Shown in pieces: positions 1 through 9,100 of a stretch of 64,000 bases of DNA. The stretch lies in assembly GCF_002135235.1 (NCBI RefSeq), contig NZ_NEGB01000008.1, positions 58,550-122,549 on the forward strand, read 5' to 3'. The translations under genes and the position numbers were made by a program. The first letter of the stretch is position 1, and every line of letters starts with the position of its first letter. This DNA comes from Acinetobacter silvestris (GTDB taxonomy: Bacteria; Pseudomonadota; Gammaproteobacteria; Pseudomonadales; Moraxellaceae). The notes beneath the pieces are model-generated. The model saw nothing but the letters and a program-made list of their open reading frames with translations, searched no databases and had not been told where the DNA came from.

Positions 1-181
1 GGTTTTTGTGCAATCGGTGATTTGGAATATTAATCCATTTGATCAATGGGGCGTTGAAAAAGGCAAAGATATTGCGAATCAACTGTTGCCAATTTTAAAT
101 AGAACTGAACATGATTTAGCATCATTAGATGCTTCAACACAGGGTTTAATTCGCATCCTGTTAAGTCAGCAAGAGAGTTAA
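1..181 (+). CDS. pgi: Glucose-6-phosphate isomerase, 3' end only
   Basis: The window opens inside this gene. The last 59 codons are readable from base 2 and end in TAA at 179-181. The stretch [17 protein letters not shown] is the conserved C-terminal signature of phosphoglucose isomerase, which interconverts glucose-6-phosphate and fructose-6-phosphate in the cytoplasm. The gene lies 3 bases before galE and the two are probably co-transcribed. In Acinetobacter capsule loci gpi sits next to gne1/galE and pgm, and this arrangement matches. The 5' part lies outside the window. Confidence 0.93.
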   Translation, partial: VFVQSVIWNINPFDQWGVEKGKDIANQLLPILNRTEHDLASLDASTQGLIRILLSQQES

Positions 182-184
182 GAC

Positions 185-1204
185 ATGGCAAATATTTTAG
201 TCACGGGTGGCGCGGGATATATTGGTTCCCATACTTGTGTTGAATTACTAAATGCTGGGCACGATGTTGTGGTATTGGATAATTTATCCAATAGTTCTGT
301 TGAATCTTTAAACCGAGTTCAAGAACTGACCCATAAAAGTTTAACCTTTGTTGAAGGGGATATTCGTGATGGAAAAACTTTAGATCAATTATTTGGTCTA
401 TATCAAATTGATGCTGTCATTCATTTTGCGGGACTAAAAGCAGTAGGGGAAAGTCAGCAAATTCCATTGACGTATTTTGATCATAATATTGCCGGTTCAA
501 TTAGCTTGGTACAAGCGATGCAGCGTGCTGAAGTATTTAAATTGGTATTTAGTTCATCAGCCACTGTTTATGATGAAGCCAATAGTTCACCACTCAATGA
601 AAGTATGCCAACAGGTATGCCTAGTAATAATTATGGTTATACCAAGCTGATTGTTGAGCAATTATTAGAAAAAACCTCTCAAGCCGATGTACGTTGGTCT
701 ATTGCATTGCTGCGGTATTTTAATCCTGTGGGCGCGCATAAAAGCGGACGTATTGGGGAAGATCCACAAGGCATTCCAAATAATTTAATGCCTTATGTGA
801 CTCAAGTTGCTGTTGGTCGCCGTGATAAGTTGTCAATTTATGGCAATGATTACGATACGGTTGATGGTACTGGTGTGCGTGATTATATTCATGTTGTTGA
901 TTTAGCCAATGCACATTTGTGCGCGCTGAATAATCGTTTAGAGCAACACGGTTGCCGTGCTTGGAATATTGGTACGGGGAATGGTTCTTCTGTTCTTGAA
1001 GTTAAAGATGCATTTGAAAAAGTAAATGCAGTTGCCGTTGCATTTGAATTTGCTCCTCGTCGAGAAGGTGATGTTGCCACCTCGTTCGCAGATAATGCGC
1101 GAGCAGTTGCAGAGCTAGGATGGAAGCCACAATATCAGCTTGAAGATATGTTGGCGGATAGCTGGAATTGGCAAAAACAGAATCCAATAGGTTATAAAAG
1201 CTAA
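185..1204 (+). CDS. galE: UDP-glucose/UDP-GlcNAc 4-epimerase (galE/gne1)
   Basis: Interconverts UDP-glucose and UDP-galactose, or the N-acetyl forms, supplying galactose-type sugars for surface polysaccharide. At 339 residues it is of normal length. The N-terminal Rossmann motif GGAGYIGSH is at residues 8-16, the SSSAT segment at 123-127 and the catalytic YxxxK at Y150-K154, as in extended short-chain dehydrogenases. The start is 3 bases after the pgi stop, and the ribosome-binding site (AAGAGAG) lies inside the pgi end. In Acinetobacter K-locus nomenclature this position is gne1. Whether it prefers acetylated sugars cannot be decided by eye. Confidence 0.93.
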   Translation: MANILVTGGAGYIGSHTCVELLNAGHDVVVLDNLSNSSVESLNRVQELTHKSLTFVEGDIRDGKTLDQLFGLYQIDAVIHFAGLKAVGESQQIPLTYFDHNIAGSISLVQAMQRAEVFKLVFSSSATVYDEANSSPLNESMPTGMPSNNYGYTKLIVEQLLEKTSQADVRWSIALLRYFNPVGAHKSGRIGEDPQGIPNNLMPYVTQVAVGRRDKLSIYGNDYDTVDGTGVRDYIHVVDLANAHLCALNNRLEQHGCRAWNIGTGNGSSVLEVKDAFEKVNAVAVAFEFAPRREGDVATSFADNARAVAELGWKPQYQLEDMLADSWNWQKQNPIGYKS

Positions 1205-1220
1205 ATGATCGTTTTGTAAT

Positions 1221-1251
1221 AAAAATAGGAGTCAATCAGACTCCTATTTTT
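1221..1251. terminator. Bidirectional terminator between galE and pgm
   Basis: A 13-bp perfect stem (arms 1221-1233 and 1239-1251) with a 5-base loop, an A run on the left and a T run on the right. It can end transcription of both convergent genes. Confidence 0.85.
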
Positions 1252-1264
1252 ATATTGGCTCAAT

Positions 1265-2644
1265 CTAGCTTTGAATCAGTTGGGTTAATTCATCAACATA
1301 ATCTTGCATAGGCTTAGGATTTTGATCTGCACGGCTTTCAATATTGAGGCGTAATAAAGGTTCAGTATTTGAAGCACGGACATTTAAACGCCAAGCACCA
1401 AAATCTAAACTGACACCATCTGTTTGATCAAGCATTGGTTTTTGATCAGCAAAATGATCAAAAATCTTTTGAATAGTCTTTTGAGTGTCTTTAACTTTAA
1501 AGTTGATTTCACCACTACACGGGAATTTTTTAATCATGTCTTCAACTAGACTAGACAAAGACTGTTTAGTTTCTGAAAGTACAACTGTTGCCAATAACCA
1601 TGGGATCATCCCACTATCGCAGTAAGCAAAATCACGGAAATAATGATGTGCACTCATTTCACCGCCATACACGGCATTATGTTCACGCATCATATCTTTA
1701 ATGAACGAATGCCCTGATTGAGATTGCACCGCGATACCATCATATTCTTTTAGAATATCTAGGGTATTCCACACCAGACGTGGGTCATGCACAATTTTTT
1801 CGCCTTTTTGTTTAAGTAAAAAAGCTTGAGCTAATAAACCAACAATATAATAGCCTTCAATAAATTGGCCTTTTTCATCGAATAAGAAGCAACGGTCAAA
1901 GTCACCATCCCATGCAATCCCCATATCTGCTTGATGTGCTAATACGGCATCACTAGTGTAACCACGGTTTTCAATCAGAATAGGATTCGGAATACCATTG
2001 GGGAAATGCCCATTGGGTTCATGATGAATTTTAATGAATTCGATTGGAATACTGAGTTGTTTAAATTTGTCCTCAAGGGCATCAATGACATGACCCGCAG
2101 CACCATTACCCGCATTCATCACCAATTTGAGTGGACGGAGTTTAGCTGGGTCGATATAGGTCATTAAATGATCAACAAATTCAGGCAAAATATTATATTG
2201 TTCTGTTGTGCCTTTTTGCGACATTTCTTGGAAATGGCCAGACTCAGCCAAAGCTTGAATATCTTTTAAACCTGAATCTGCACCAATAGGACGTGCATTT
2301 TCACGGACTAATTTCATACCATTGTAATCCATCGGATTATGGCTTGCAGTTACTTCAATTCCGCCTTGGACATCTAAGTGAAATGCACCGAAATAGACTT
2401 CTTCTGTGCCCGTCATACCTAAATCGAGTACATTTACCCCTGCATCATTCAACCCACGAATTGTTGCCTGTTTTAGATCTTCACTGGTTAAGCGTATATC
2501 GCAACCAATGACGACTTTTTGTGGACAGTAAATTTGGCCATAGGCACGACCAATTTTATAGGCAATTTCTTCGTTTAACTCTGTGCCGAGTTTGCCACGA
2601 ATATCATAGGCTTTAAAGCAAGTAAGGTTTGTCATAGTACTCAT
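1265..2644 (-). CDS. pgm: Phosphomannomutase/phosphoglucomutase
   Basis: Moves phosphate between C6 and C1 of glucose or mannose, linking glycolysis to nucleotide-sugar synthesis for capsule. The product is 459 residues from the upstream ATG. A second ATG three codons in would give 456, which I recall as the usual Acinetobacter length, so either may be used. The phosphoserine motif TASHNP (S101), the metal-binding DGDFDR (246-251), the GGEMSAHH sugar-binding loop and the C-terminal phosphate-binding [10 protein letters not shown] are all present. It converges on galE. In many Acinetobacter this gene closes the capsule locus and is followed by lldP, but here a secretion operon follows. Confidence 0.93.
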   Translation of the reverse strand: MSTMTNLTCFKAYDIRGKLGTELNEEIAYKIGRAYGQIYCPQKVVIGCDIRLTSEDLKQATIRGLNDAGVNVLDLGMTGTEEVYFGAFHLDVQGGIEVTASHNPMDYNGMKLVRENARPIGADSGLKDIQALAESGHFQEMSQKGTTEQYNILPEFVDHLMTYIDPAKLRPLKLVMNAGNGAAGHVIDALEDKFKQLSIPIEFIKIHHEPNGHFPNGIPNPILIENRGYTSDAVLAHQADMGIAWDGDFDRCFLFDEKGQFIEGYYIVGLLAQAFLLKQKGEKIVHDPRLVWNTLDILKEYDGIAVQSQSGHSFIKDMMREHNAVYGGEMSAHHYFRDFAYCDSGMIPWLLATVVLSETKQSLSSLVEDMIKKFPCSGEINFKVKDTQKTIQKIFDHFADQKPMLDQTDGVSLDFGAWRLNVRASNTEPLLRLNIESRADQNPKPMQDYVDELTQLIQS

Positions 2645-2999
2645 TTCTTATCGTTAAGCGCTCAGTATACAGAAGGATAATGCTGCACTAAACCCAACTT
2701 TTAGGATGATTTTTTAAACCAACGGTGGGGCATTGGTATTGGTGTGGTCATGGGCATTTTGTCTGTGAAAAAAAGGGTACTTTGCTGTACTGTTGAATTA
2801 TTTAAATTTGTGTTTAGCTACAGGTAGCTCTAGTGTAGAATAAAATTGTATAGGGTGATGTTATTTGTATATAAGTAAAAATATGACTTTCTTTAATTTA
2901 AAAAAAGTGTGAAAAGAGCAATATTCTTGATTGAGAATTATTGAAAATAAATCGAATGCTGAGAAGAAATTAAAAGCTATTTCTAGGTACAAGTTACGA
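2645..2999. other. 355-bp gap between pgm and the secretion operon
   Basis: This gap should hold the divergent promoters of pgm (leftward) and of the secretion operon (rightward); I could not fix either. On the minus strand a frame with no stop runs from about 2820 down to a TAA at 2701 and ends in MPHRWFKKSS. It has the look of the tail of a lost gene, but I cannot identify it. Confidence 0.4.
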
Positions 3000-4556
3000 A
3001 TGTGTGAAACTAAAAATCCCTCTATTTCTTTAAAAAATTTAAGTACCTTTCTTGGTCTAACAGTATGTATGCATACATCTATATATGCACAAGATCTGGG
3101 GTATTTAAACAATATTAAGAACAGTGTTCAGAGTTTAATTAAGCCGCAAGATGACCAAAGCTATAAAACGGCTCAAATGCAACAATTGACCAACTTTCAA
3201 TTTAAACCCGATGCAGAATTGAATGAACTGCCAGTGATTGAATCATCTATTATTGGTCGAAAAGCACCATTCAATAATTTATATACAGAAGGTCTTGCAA
3301 AGTCTGTAAATGATCCGCGCAATAATAGACAATTTAGTATTGATAATGCGGTACAAATTGCGGTGAAACGTAATCCAGCCATTGCAGAATCAATTGCAAC
3401 TTTAGCCTCACAAAATGCCAATATTGATGTTGCCAAAGCTGGATATTATCCTCAATTACAGGCTGGAATGAATACTGGTGACTTTACTGCAAGTGATAAA
3501 GGGCGCCAAGTGTATAGTATCCAAGCAAATCAACGCTTGTATGATTTTGGCAAGGTTGAATCCAGCGTTAATACACAACAAAATAAACTGGCCGTCGAGC
3601 AAGCCAACGTACTGGGTAGTATTGATGAGATTGCAGCCCAAACAGCACGGACCATTTTAAGAGTACTCAGATACCAAGCTACAGTTAAAATTGCGCAAGA
3701 TCAGGTGACTGGAGTGAGTCGCTTATATGAAATTGCGAGACTCAGAGCCAATGCGGGTATTAGTAGTAATGCTGATCCAGTGCAAGCCCAAAGTTATGTA
3801 GAATATTCAAAATCTTATTTAATTTCGCAGCAGAATTTTCTGAGCCAAGAACAGCAAAAATTAAAAACCTTATTGGGTTTTGAGGTCGACCGAGTTCATT
3901 TTACTATTCCAGATGAGTTGGTGAGTAAATCTGGACTCTATGACACTCCTACGATGAATACCATCCCTGCAATGATTGCGGCTCAAGCAGAGATTGAAGT
4001 TGCAAAAAGTCAGAAAAAACAAACTGAATTAAGTCGCTATCCAACCATTTCGTTGGTCGGTTCGGTTAATAAAGCATTGAATGGGAAAAACCCCAATACG
4101 GGGATCGAAAATGATTCGGATAGTTCGATTTCCATTTCAATGAGTAGTAATTTTTATCAGGGTGGGGCAGTAGGTTCTCAGGTGAAAGCAGCGGGCTTTG
4201 CTGAACAAGCTGCACGTTCAAAACTGAATGCGATTTATCTAAATATTTTAGATTCAACTCGTACAGCACGTGAAAACATTGAAAATATGAATAAACAGAT
4301 TTCTGTTTTACAGGATCGCGAGAGTTCCACGGCGAAAACGCGTGAATTATATGAAGAACAATACAAACTCGGAAAACGCTCTATTTTAGACTTGCTCAGC
4401 TCAGCACAGTCGTTTCATAGTTCTAGAGCAGAAAGAGAGTCTGCTCGATATGATATTTATGACACGGTTGCTGTGTATATTCATGTTACAGGCAAGAGTA
4501 GAGACGTTTATCATTTAAATAATACAAAAATTCAAGGGTTTGAAATTCAGCCATGA
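3000..4556 (+). CDS. TolC-family outer-membrane channel of a type I secretion system
   Basis: The outer-membrane component of a one-step exporter. The open frame extends upstream to a TTG at 2931, but the ATG at 3000 (518 residues) puts a typical signal peptide near the N terminus, with hydrophobic LSTFLGLTVCMHTSIYAQ, so I prefer that start. Two TolC-type repeats of long amphipathic helices are visible, including FSIDNAVQIAVKRNPAIAES, the conserved YDFGKVESSV and a C-terminal YEEQYKLGKRSILDLLS. The stop codon overlaps the next ATG (ATGA). It is most like LapE/AggA-type TolCs that work with LapB and LapC. Confidence 0.88.
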   Translation: MCETKNPSISLKNLSTFLGLTVCMHTSIYAQDLGYLNNIKNSVQSLIKPQDDQSYKTAQMQQLTNFQFKPDAELNELPVIESSIIGRKAPFNNLYTEGLAKSVNDPRNNRQFSIDNAVQIAVKRNPAIAESIATLASQNANIDVAKAGYYPQLQAGMNTGDFTASDKGRQVYSIQANQRLYDFGKVESSVNTQQNKLAVEQANVLGSIDEIAAQTARTILRVLRYQATVKIAQDQVTGVSRLYEIARLRANAGISSNADPVQAQSYVEYSKSYLISQQNFLSQEQQKLKTLLGFEVDRVHFTIPDELVSKSGLYDTPTMNTIPAMIAAQAEIEVAKSQKKQTELSRYPTISLVGSVNKALNGKNPNTGIENDSDSSISISMSSNFYQGGAVGSQVKAAGFAEQAARSKLNAIYLNILDSTRTARENIENMNKQISVLQDRESSTAKTRELYEEQYKLGKRSILDLLSSAQSFHSSRAERESARYDIYDTVAVYIHVTGKSRDVYHLNNTKIQGFEIQP

Positions 4557-6685
4557 ATAAAACACTAAATTATCAACCATGGCTACAGGCCATATTCACG
4601 GTTGCACAACATTATCGTCTTCAACCCTCGGAAGAACAGATTCGGCTGCAACTGGATTGGAATAAATATCAGAATGTGGATGATCTGCTGCTCATCATTA
4701 CCCGTCAGGTTGGACTCAATGTGCGTAAAGGTGATTTTACCACCGATGCCTTAAATCCATGGCGATTGCCCGTGGTGATTGAGTTTAATGATGGGCAAAT
4801 TGCAGTTATTGAAAAAGTGGATAACCAAGGCAATGCCAGTTTGCAACTCAGTGGAGATCAAGGGCTTTCACAAACCTTTAGTTTGCAAGAGCTGCAATCC
4901 AATGCTAAGCAAATTTATATTTTTAGACCAGAAACTTCCGTTCCAGATGCGCGTGTAGATGAATATATAAAGCCTTATGAAAAGAGCTGGTTCTGGGACA
5001 TTGTCTTAAAAGACTGGAAGCGTTATACCGATATTATGGTGGCATCAATGATTGCCAATATTTTGGCACTCGCGACGATTATCTTTTCAATGCAGGTCTA
5101 TGACCGAGTTGTTCCATCACAATCTGTTCCAACATTGTGGGTGCTTGCTGGTGGTGTACTCATCGCCGCCATCTTTGAATTTACCTTAAGAATTGCACGG
5201 GTTTATTTGTCGGATATTATTGGCAAACGTGCAGATTTGAAAATTTCAGATCGTGTCTTTGGACATGCATTACGCATTCGCAATAAAGATCGATCAAAAT
5301 CGACTGGTTCTTTTATTTCACAAATTCGTGAATTAGAAGGGGTGCGTGAACTGGTCACCTCAACCACGATTAGTGCTGTTGCAGATTTACCTTTTTTCTT
5401 TTTATTCCTAGTGATTTTTTGGTTGATTGGCGGAAACATTTTTTGGGTGATGGTGCTGGTTGTACCGTTAATGCTCATCCCAAGTTTATTGGCCCAGAAA
5501 AAACTTGCGCAATTGGCCAAAGAAGGAATGCGCGAATCTTCAATTCGAAATGCCATTCTTGTCGAGGCCGTGCAAGGAATTGAAGATATTAAATTACTAA
5601 GAGCCGAAGCGCGGTTTCAAAATCAGTGGAACCATATGAATGAGGTCTCTGCTGATATTAGTATGCGTCAAAGAAAGATTACCGGATGGCTCAATGCTTG
5701 GACACAAAAAATTCAGGGATTAACCTATGCGATTGTGGTGTTGGTGGGCTGCTTTGCAGTTATGAAGGGTGACATGACTACGGGTGCTTTGGTCGCATGT
5801 TCGATTTTATCTTCACGGATGCTTGGGCCAATTTCACAAATTACTGGCGTATTAGGACGTTGGCAACAGGCTAAAGTGGCCAAAGAAGGCTTAGATGAGC
5901 TGATGAAAAAGCCAGTTGATCGTCCTGATCGTGCCCAATTGATTCATCGTAAAGTCATCGTAGGTGACTATGACTTTAAAGGGGTGATGTTCAAATATGG
6001 TGAAGATGATCCACGACCAACCTTAATGATTCCACAGTTGAAAATCCGTGCTGGTGAAAAGGTGGCTATTTTAGGTCGCAATGGAGCAGGAAAGTCGACC
6101 TTATTACAATTACTTTCAGGGATGCAAATGCCCGTTCAAGGTAGTATTAGTTTAGATGGAATTGATCAATCTTTAATTGACCCTGATGATATTCGTCGTG
6201 ATATGTCTTTGTTGAATCAAAATGCACATTTATTTTTCGGCACAATTCGTGAAAATTTAACGCTAGGTGCGCCTTTAGCTTCAGACCAAGAAATTATTCG
6301 TGCTTTAACCATTACCAATGCTCTGGAAATTGTCGAGCAAAAGAAAGAAGGTCTGGATTATTTGGTGCTTGAAGGTGGGGTTGGTTTTTCTGGCGGGCAA
6401 AGACAAGCTTTATTGCTGACTCGGCTGTTATTGCGTAACCCGAATATCGTGTTATTAGATGAACCGACCGCATCGATTGATGATGTCTCTGAAAAATTAT
6501 TGATTCAGCATTTAAAGGAATGGTTAGGCCATCGAACTTTAGTGGTGGCGACGCATCGCCCTGCTGTTTTACAACTGGTCGACCGAATTATTGTGATTCA
6601 TGATGGCAAAATTGTGAAAGATGGCCCTCGTGATGCCATCTTAAACCTTGGAAATCAACCGAGCGTTGGGGGAGTTCCAGCATGA
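4553..6685 (+). CDS. Type I secretion ABC transporter, LapB-like
   Basis: Inner-membrane exporter ATPase of 710 residues. The N-terminal 130 residues resemble a C39-peptidase fold but lack an obvious catalytic cysteine, which is the C39-like domain typical of exporters for RTX and giant adhesins. A six-helix membrane domain follows (about 160-440). The nucleotide-binding domain has Walker A GRNGAGKST (about 507), signature FSGGQ (about 612), Walker B IVLLDEPT (about 635) and an H-loop VATHRP. It overlaps tolC upstream and the adaptor gene downstream by 4 bases each, so the three genes are translationally coupled. The substrate is not encoded in this window. Confidence 0.9.
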   Translation: MNKTLNYQPWLQAIFTVAQHYRLQPSEEQIRLQLDWNKYQNVDDLLLIITRQVGLNVRKGDFTTDALNPWRLPVVIEFNDGQIAVIEKVDNQGNASLQLSGDQGLSQTFSLQELQSNAKQIYIFRPETSVPDARVDEYIKPYEKSWFWDIVLKDWKRYTDIMVASMIANILALATIIFSMQVYDRVVPSQSVPTLWVLAGGVLIAAIFEFTLRIARVYLSDIIGKRADLKISDRVFGHALRIRNKDRSKSTGSFISQIRELEGVRELVTSTTISAVADLPFFFLFLVIFWLIGGNIFWVMVLVVPLMLIPSLLAQKKLAQLAKEGMRESSIRNAILVEAVQGIEDIKLLRAEARFQNQWNHMNEVSADISMRQRKITGWLNAWTQKIQGLTYAIVVLVGCFAVMKGDMTTGALVACSILSSRMLGPISQITGVLGRWQQAKVAKEGLDELMKKPVDRPDRAQLIHRKVIVGDYDFKGVMFKYGEDDPRPTLMIPQLKIRAGEKVAILGRNGAGKSTLLQLLSGMQMPVQGSISLDGIDQSLIDPDDIRRDMSLLNQNAHLFFGTIRENLTLGAPLASDQEIIRALTITNALEIVEQKKEGLDYLVLEGGVGFSGGQRQALLLTRLLLRNPNIVLLDEPTASIDDVSEKLLIQHLKEWLGHRTLVVATHRPAVLQLVDRIIVIHDGKIVKDGPRDAILNLGNQPSVGGVPA

Positions 6686-7929
6686 GCCAAGAACAACAAT
6701 TACCTGAAGTGCAAAAGCCGCCGCTTAAAAGTGAAGTAGCTCCCGATATTTTGCAGCGCCCAACCAATCCTTCGGCAATGCATTTTTCGGAACCCCCGTT
6801 ACCTAAATCTACTTTTGTGATTTGGATTGTGGCGATTGGATTATTGGCCTTTATTTTGTGGGCATGTTTTTTCAAGCTTGAAGAGGTCTCGACAGGTACA
6901 GGTAAAGTCATTCCTTCTTCAAAAGAGCAAACGATTCAGTCTTTAGATGGTGGTGTACTCACCAGCTTAGAAGTGAAAGAGGGAGATATTGTTCAAAAAG
7001 GACAAATTCTCGCTCAGATAGACCCTACACGGTTTGAATCACAAGTCGGAGAAAGCCAAACTAAACTGCTTGCCACACAGGCGACGGCTGCACGTTTGGA
7101 AGCAGAAGTAAATGGGACAGCATTAATTTTCCCGAAAGCAGTTTTAAGTCTGACCAACTTAGTCCGTGAAGAAACAGCGCTATATACTTCACGTCGCTCA
7201 AATTTGGATGAATCCATTACTGGTTTGAAACATGCTTTAGAATTGGTTCAAAATGAACTGCAAATGACGCAGCCCTTAGTTGCTAAGGGGGCAGCATCAG
7301 AAGTAGAAGTTTTACGGCTTAAACGTGAAATTAATAATTTTGAGAATCAAATCAATGATAAGCGTAATGATTATTATGTGAAATCTCGTGAAGAATTAGC
7401 CAAAGCAAATTCTGATATTCAGTCCTTACAACAGGTGGTAGCAGGCCGTACTGATGTTGTTAAAAGATCGACCTTTAAGGCACCTGTGCGTGGCGTAGTG
7501 AAAGAAATTGCGGTGACGACCATTGGTGGTGTTGTTCCTCAAAATGGGAAACTCATGACCATTGTCCCGATTGATGAACAATTACTCATTGAAGCCCGTA
7601 TTTCGCCACGAGATATTGCCTTTATTCACCCAGGCCAAGCTGCCTTGGTTAAAATAACAGCATATGATTATTCGATCTTTGGTGGCTTAGATGGAAAGGT
7701 GACCGTGATTTCACCAGATACCATTCGTGATGAAGTGAAACAAGACCAATTCTACTATCGGGTTTATATTCGTACTGATAAAGATAAATTGGTGAATAAG
7801 GCTGGAAAATCTTTTTCAATTACTCCAGGTATGGTCGCGACGGTGGATATCCGAACCGGTCAAAAAACCATCATTGAATATTTACTTAAACCCTTTAATA
7901 AGGCGCAAGAAGCATTGCGTGAGCGTTAG
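6682..7929 (+). CDS. HlyD/LapC-family membrane-fusion adaptor
   Basis: A periplasmic adaptor of 415 residues joining the ABC exporter to the outer-membrane channel. One membrane anchor lies near residues 45-65 (FVIWIVAIGLLAFILWACF). A biotinyl-lipoyl-like half follows (GKVIPSSKEQTIQSLDGG, then VKEGDIVQKGQILAQID), then a long coiled coil (about 120-255) and the second lipoyl half with KAPVRGVVKE. This is the classical HlyD layout. The start overlaps the lapB-like stop (ATGA). A terminator follows 26 bases after the stop, so this is the last gene of the operon. Confidence 0.9.
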   Translation: MSQEQQLPEVQKPPLKSEVAPDILQRPTNPSAMHFSEPPLPKSTFVIWIVAIGLLAFILWACFFKLEEVSTGTGKVIPSSKEQTIQSLDGGVLTSLEVKEGDIVQKGQILAQIDPTRFESQVGESQTKLLATQATAARLEAEVNGTALIFPKAVLSLTNLVREETALYTSRRSNLDESITGLKHALELVQNELQMTQPLVAKGAASEVEVLRLKREINNFENQINDKRNDYYVKSREELAKANSDIQSLQQVVAGRTDVVKRSTFKAPVRGVVKEIAVTTIGGVVPQNGKLMTIVPIDEQLLIEARISPRDIAFIHPGQAALVKITAYDYSIFGGLDGKVTVISPDTIRDEVKQDQFYYRVYIRTDKDKLVNKAGKSFSITPGMVATVDIRTGQKTIIEYLLKPFNKAQEALRER

Positions 7930-7954
7930 TCACTTATTTTGAAAGTGTGTCATT

Positions 7955-7984
7955 AAAGCCAATCAGAAGATTGGCTTTTTTATT
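7955..7984 (+). terminator. Terminator of the type I secretion operon
   Basis: A 9-bp stem (arms 7956-7964 and 7969-7977) with a 4-base loop, then a T run. It lies directly after the adaptor gene. Confidence 0.85.
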
Positions 7985-8050
7985 TGGAGATGAAGTTGAG
8001 TGAAATTTGGCATCGACTATTGTGAAGGTGATTTTATGATTTCTAATGGA

Positions 8051-8944
8051 TTAATCCATCAAGACACTCTGTTGGATATCGGCTCGTTTACGCAAGAAAT
8101 CCCAGACCAATTTGATTCTAGGTTCATGTTGTAAATCGACTAAGGTCAGCATCCAGAAAGTGTGAATAAAACGAACCTGCTGAGTTAATACTTGTTTCAG
8201 TTCTGGTTTACTCTCGGCAATAAACATGGGCAAAATAGCCAGCCCAGCACCAGCACTGACCGCAATTTGTTGCGCTAAAATACTGCTACTGCGGAAATTC
8301 GCCGCTAATTGTAAAGGTAGGCGTTCTAAGCAATATAATTCGGGGCTATAGACCAAATCATCAATATAATTTACAAAGCGATGTTGAGTTAAATCCTCTA
8401 AACAGTGAATGGGGGGATTTTTTGCCAAATAGTCGGTACTGCCATAAATTTTTAAACAGTAATCTGAAAGACGGGTAATGATGTAAGGGCCAGACTTGGG
8501 ACGATCAATCGATATGACGATATCGGCTTCGCGATGCGATAGCTTAATCATTTTCGGTACAGGGATGAGGTCGATTGTTAATAAGGGATATTGTTTCGAA
8601 AATTCAGCCAGTAAATGTGCTAAAAATACCGTACCAAAACCTTCTGGTGCGCCAATCCGAACACGGCCCTGTAAGGATTGATGCGGTTTTTCAATTTGTA
8701 AAAATGCATATTCCATTTGCTCAACCCGAGGGACTAAAGCCATTCCTTCGAGGGTTAATTCATAACCCGTAGCTTCACGTTTGAATAACTGTGTGCCTAA
8801 AGCCAGTTCTAACGCTTGAATACGCCGTGCAACGGTACTATGTTCGACGCCAATTAAGCGCGCAGCATTGGTCAGTGTTTTGGCACGTGCTAAAACTAAA
8901 AAAAAATGTAAATGATCCCAATCCGCTTTCATCTTATTTTTCAC
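8051..8944 (-). CDS. LysR-family regulator, probably of the adjacent valine-catabolism operon
   Basis: A 297-residue transcription factor. The N-terminal winged helix-turn-helix reads LARAKTLTNAARLIGVEHSTVARRI (continuous in the protein, shown in part), followed by a periplasmic-binding-like effector domain with RVRIGAPEGFGT. The start is ATG at 8944, or an ATG four codons later. It is transcribed away from mmsA, and the gap holds a good palindrome (8948-8965) that could be its operator. By position it should respond to a valine or isobutyrate intermediate; this is inference. Confidence 0.88.
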   Translation of the reverse strand: MKNKMKADWDHLHFFLVLARAKTLTNAARLIGVEHSTVARRIQALELALGTQLFKREATGYELTLEGMALVPRVEQMEYAFLQIEKPHQSLQGRVRIGAPEGFGTVFLAHLLAEFSKQYPLLTIDLIPVPKMIKLSHREADIVISIDRPKSGPYIITRLSDYCLKIYGSTDYLAKNPPIHCLEDLTQHRFVNYIDDLVYSPELYCLERLPLQLAANFRSSSILAQQIAVSAGAGLAILPMFIAESKPELKQVLTQQVRFIHTFWMLTLVDLQHEPRIKLVWDFLRKRADIQQSVLMD

Positions 8945-8947
8945 TTC

Positions 8948-8986
8948 CTGTGCAATTTTGCACAGTCATCGTGCATCAATTTGCAT
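8948..8986. promoter_or_regulatory. Candidate LysR operator between the regulator and mmsA
   Basis: CTGTGCAATTTTGCACAG (8948-8965) has two perfect 8-base arms around a 2-base centre and contains a T-N11-A type core. A related, weaker TGCATCAATTTGCA follows one turn later (8972-8985). It abuts the regulator's start codon, as expected for autorepression combined with activation of the divergent operon. Confidence 0.6.
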
Positions 8987-9100
8987 TGGTGGTCAAAGTT
9001 TTCTTTGGTAGGCTGATCCCACAACAGAATAATGATCATACGTTTTCAGTCCGTATTTTCGCCCAGTCAGCACAATAAAAAATATCCCCATGGAGAGGTT

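Noticed and set aside
5203..5556. 117-codon minus-strand frame opposite the ABC exporter
   Set aside because: Antisense to a strongly supported gene; no motif or start signal.
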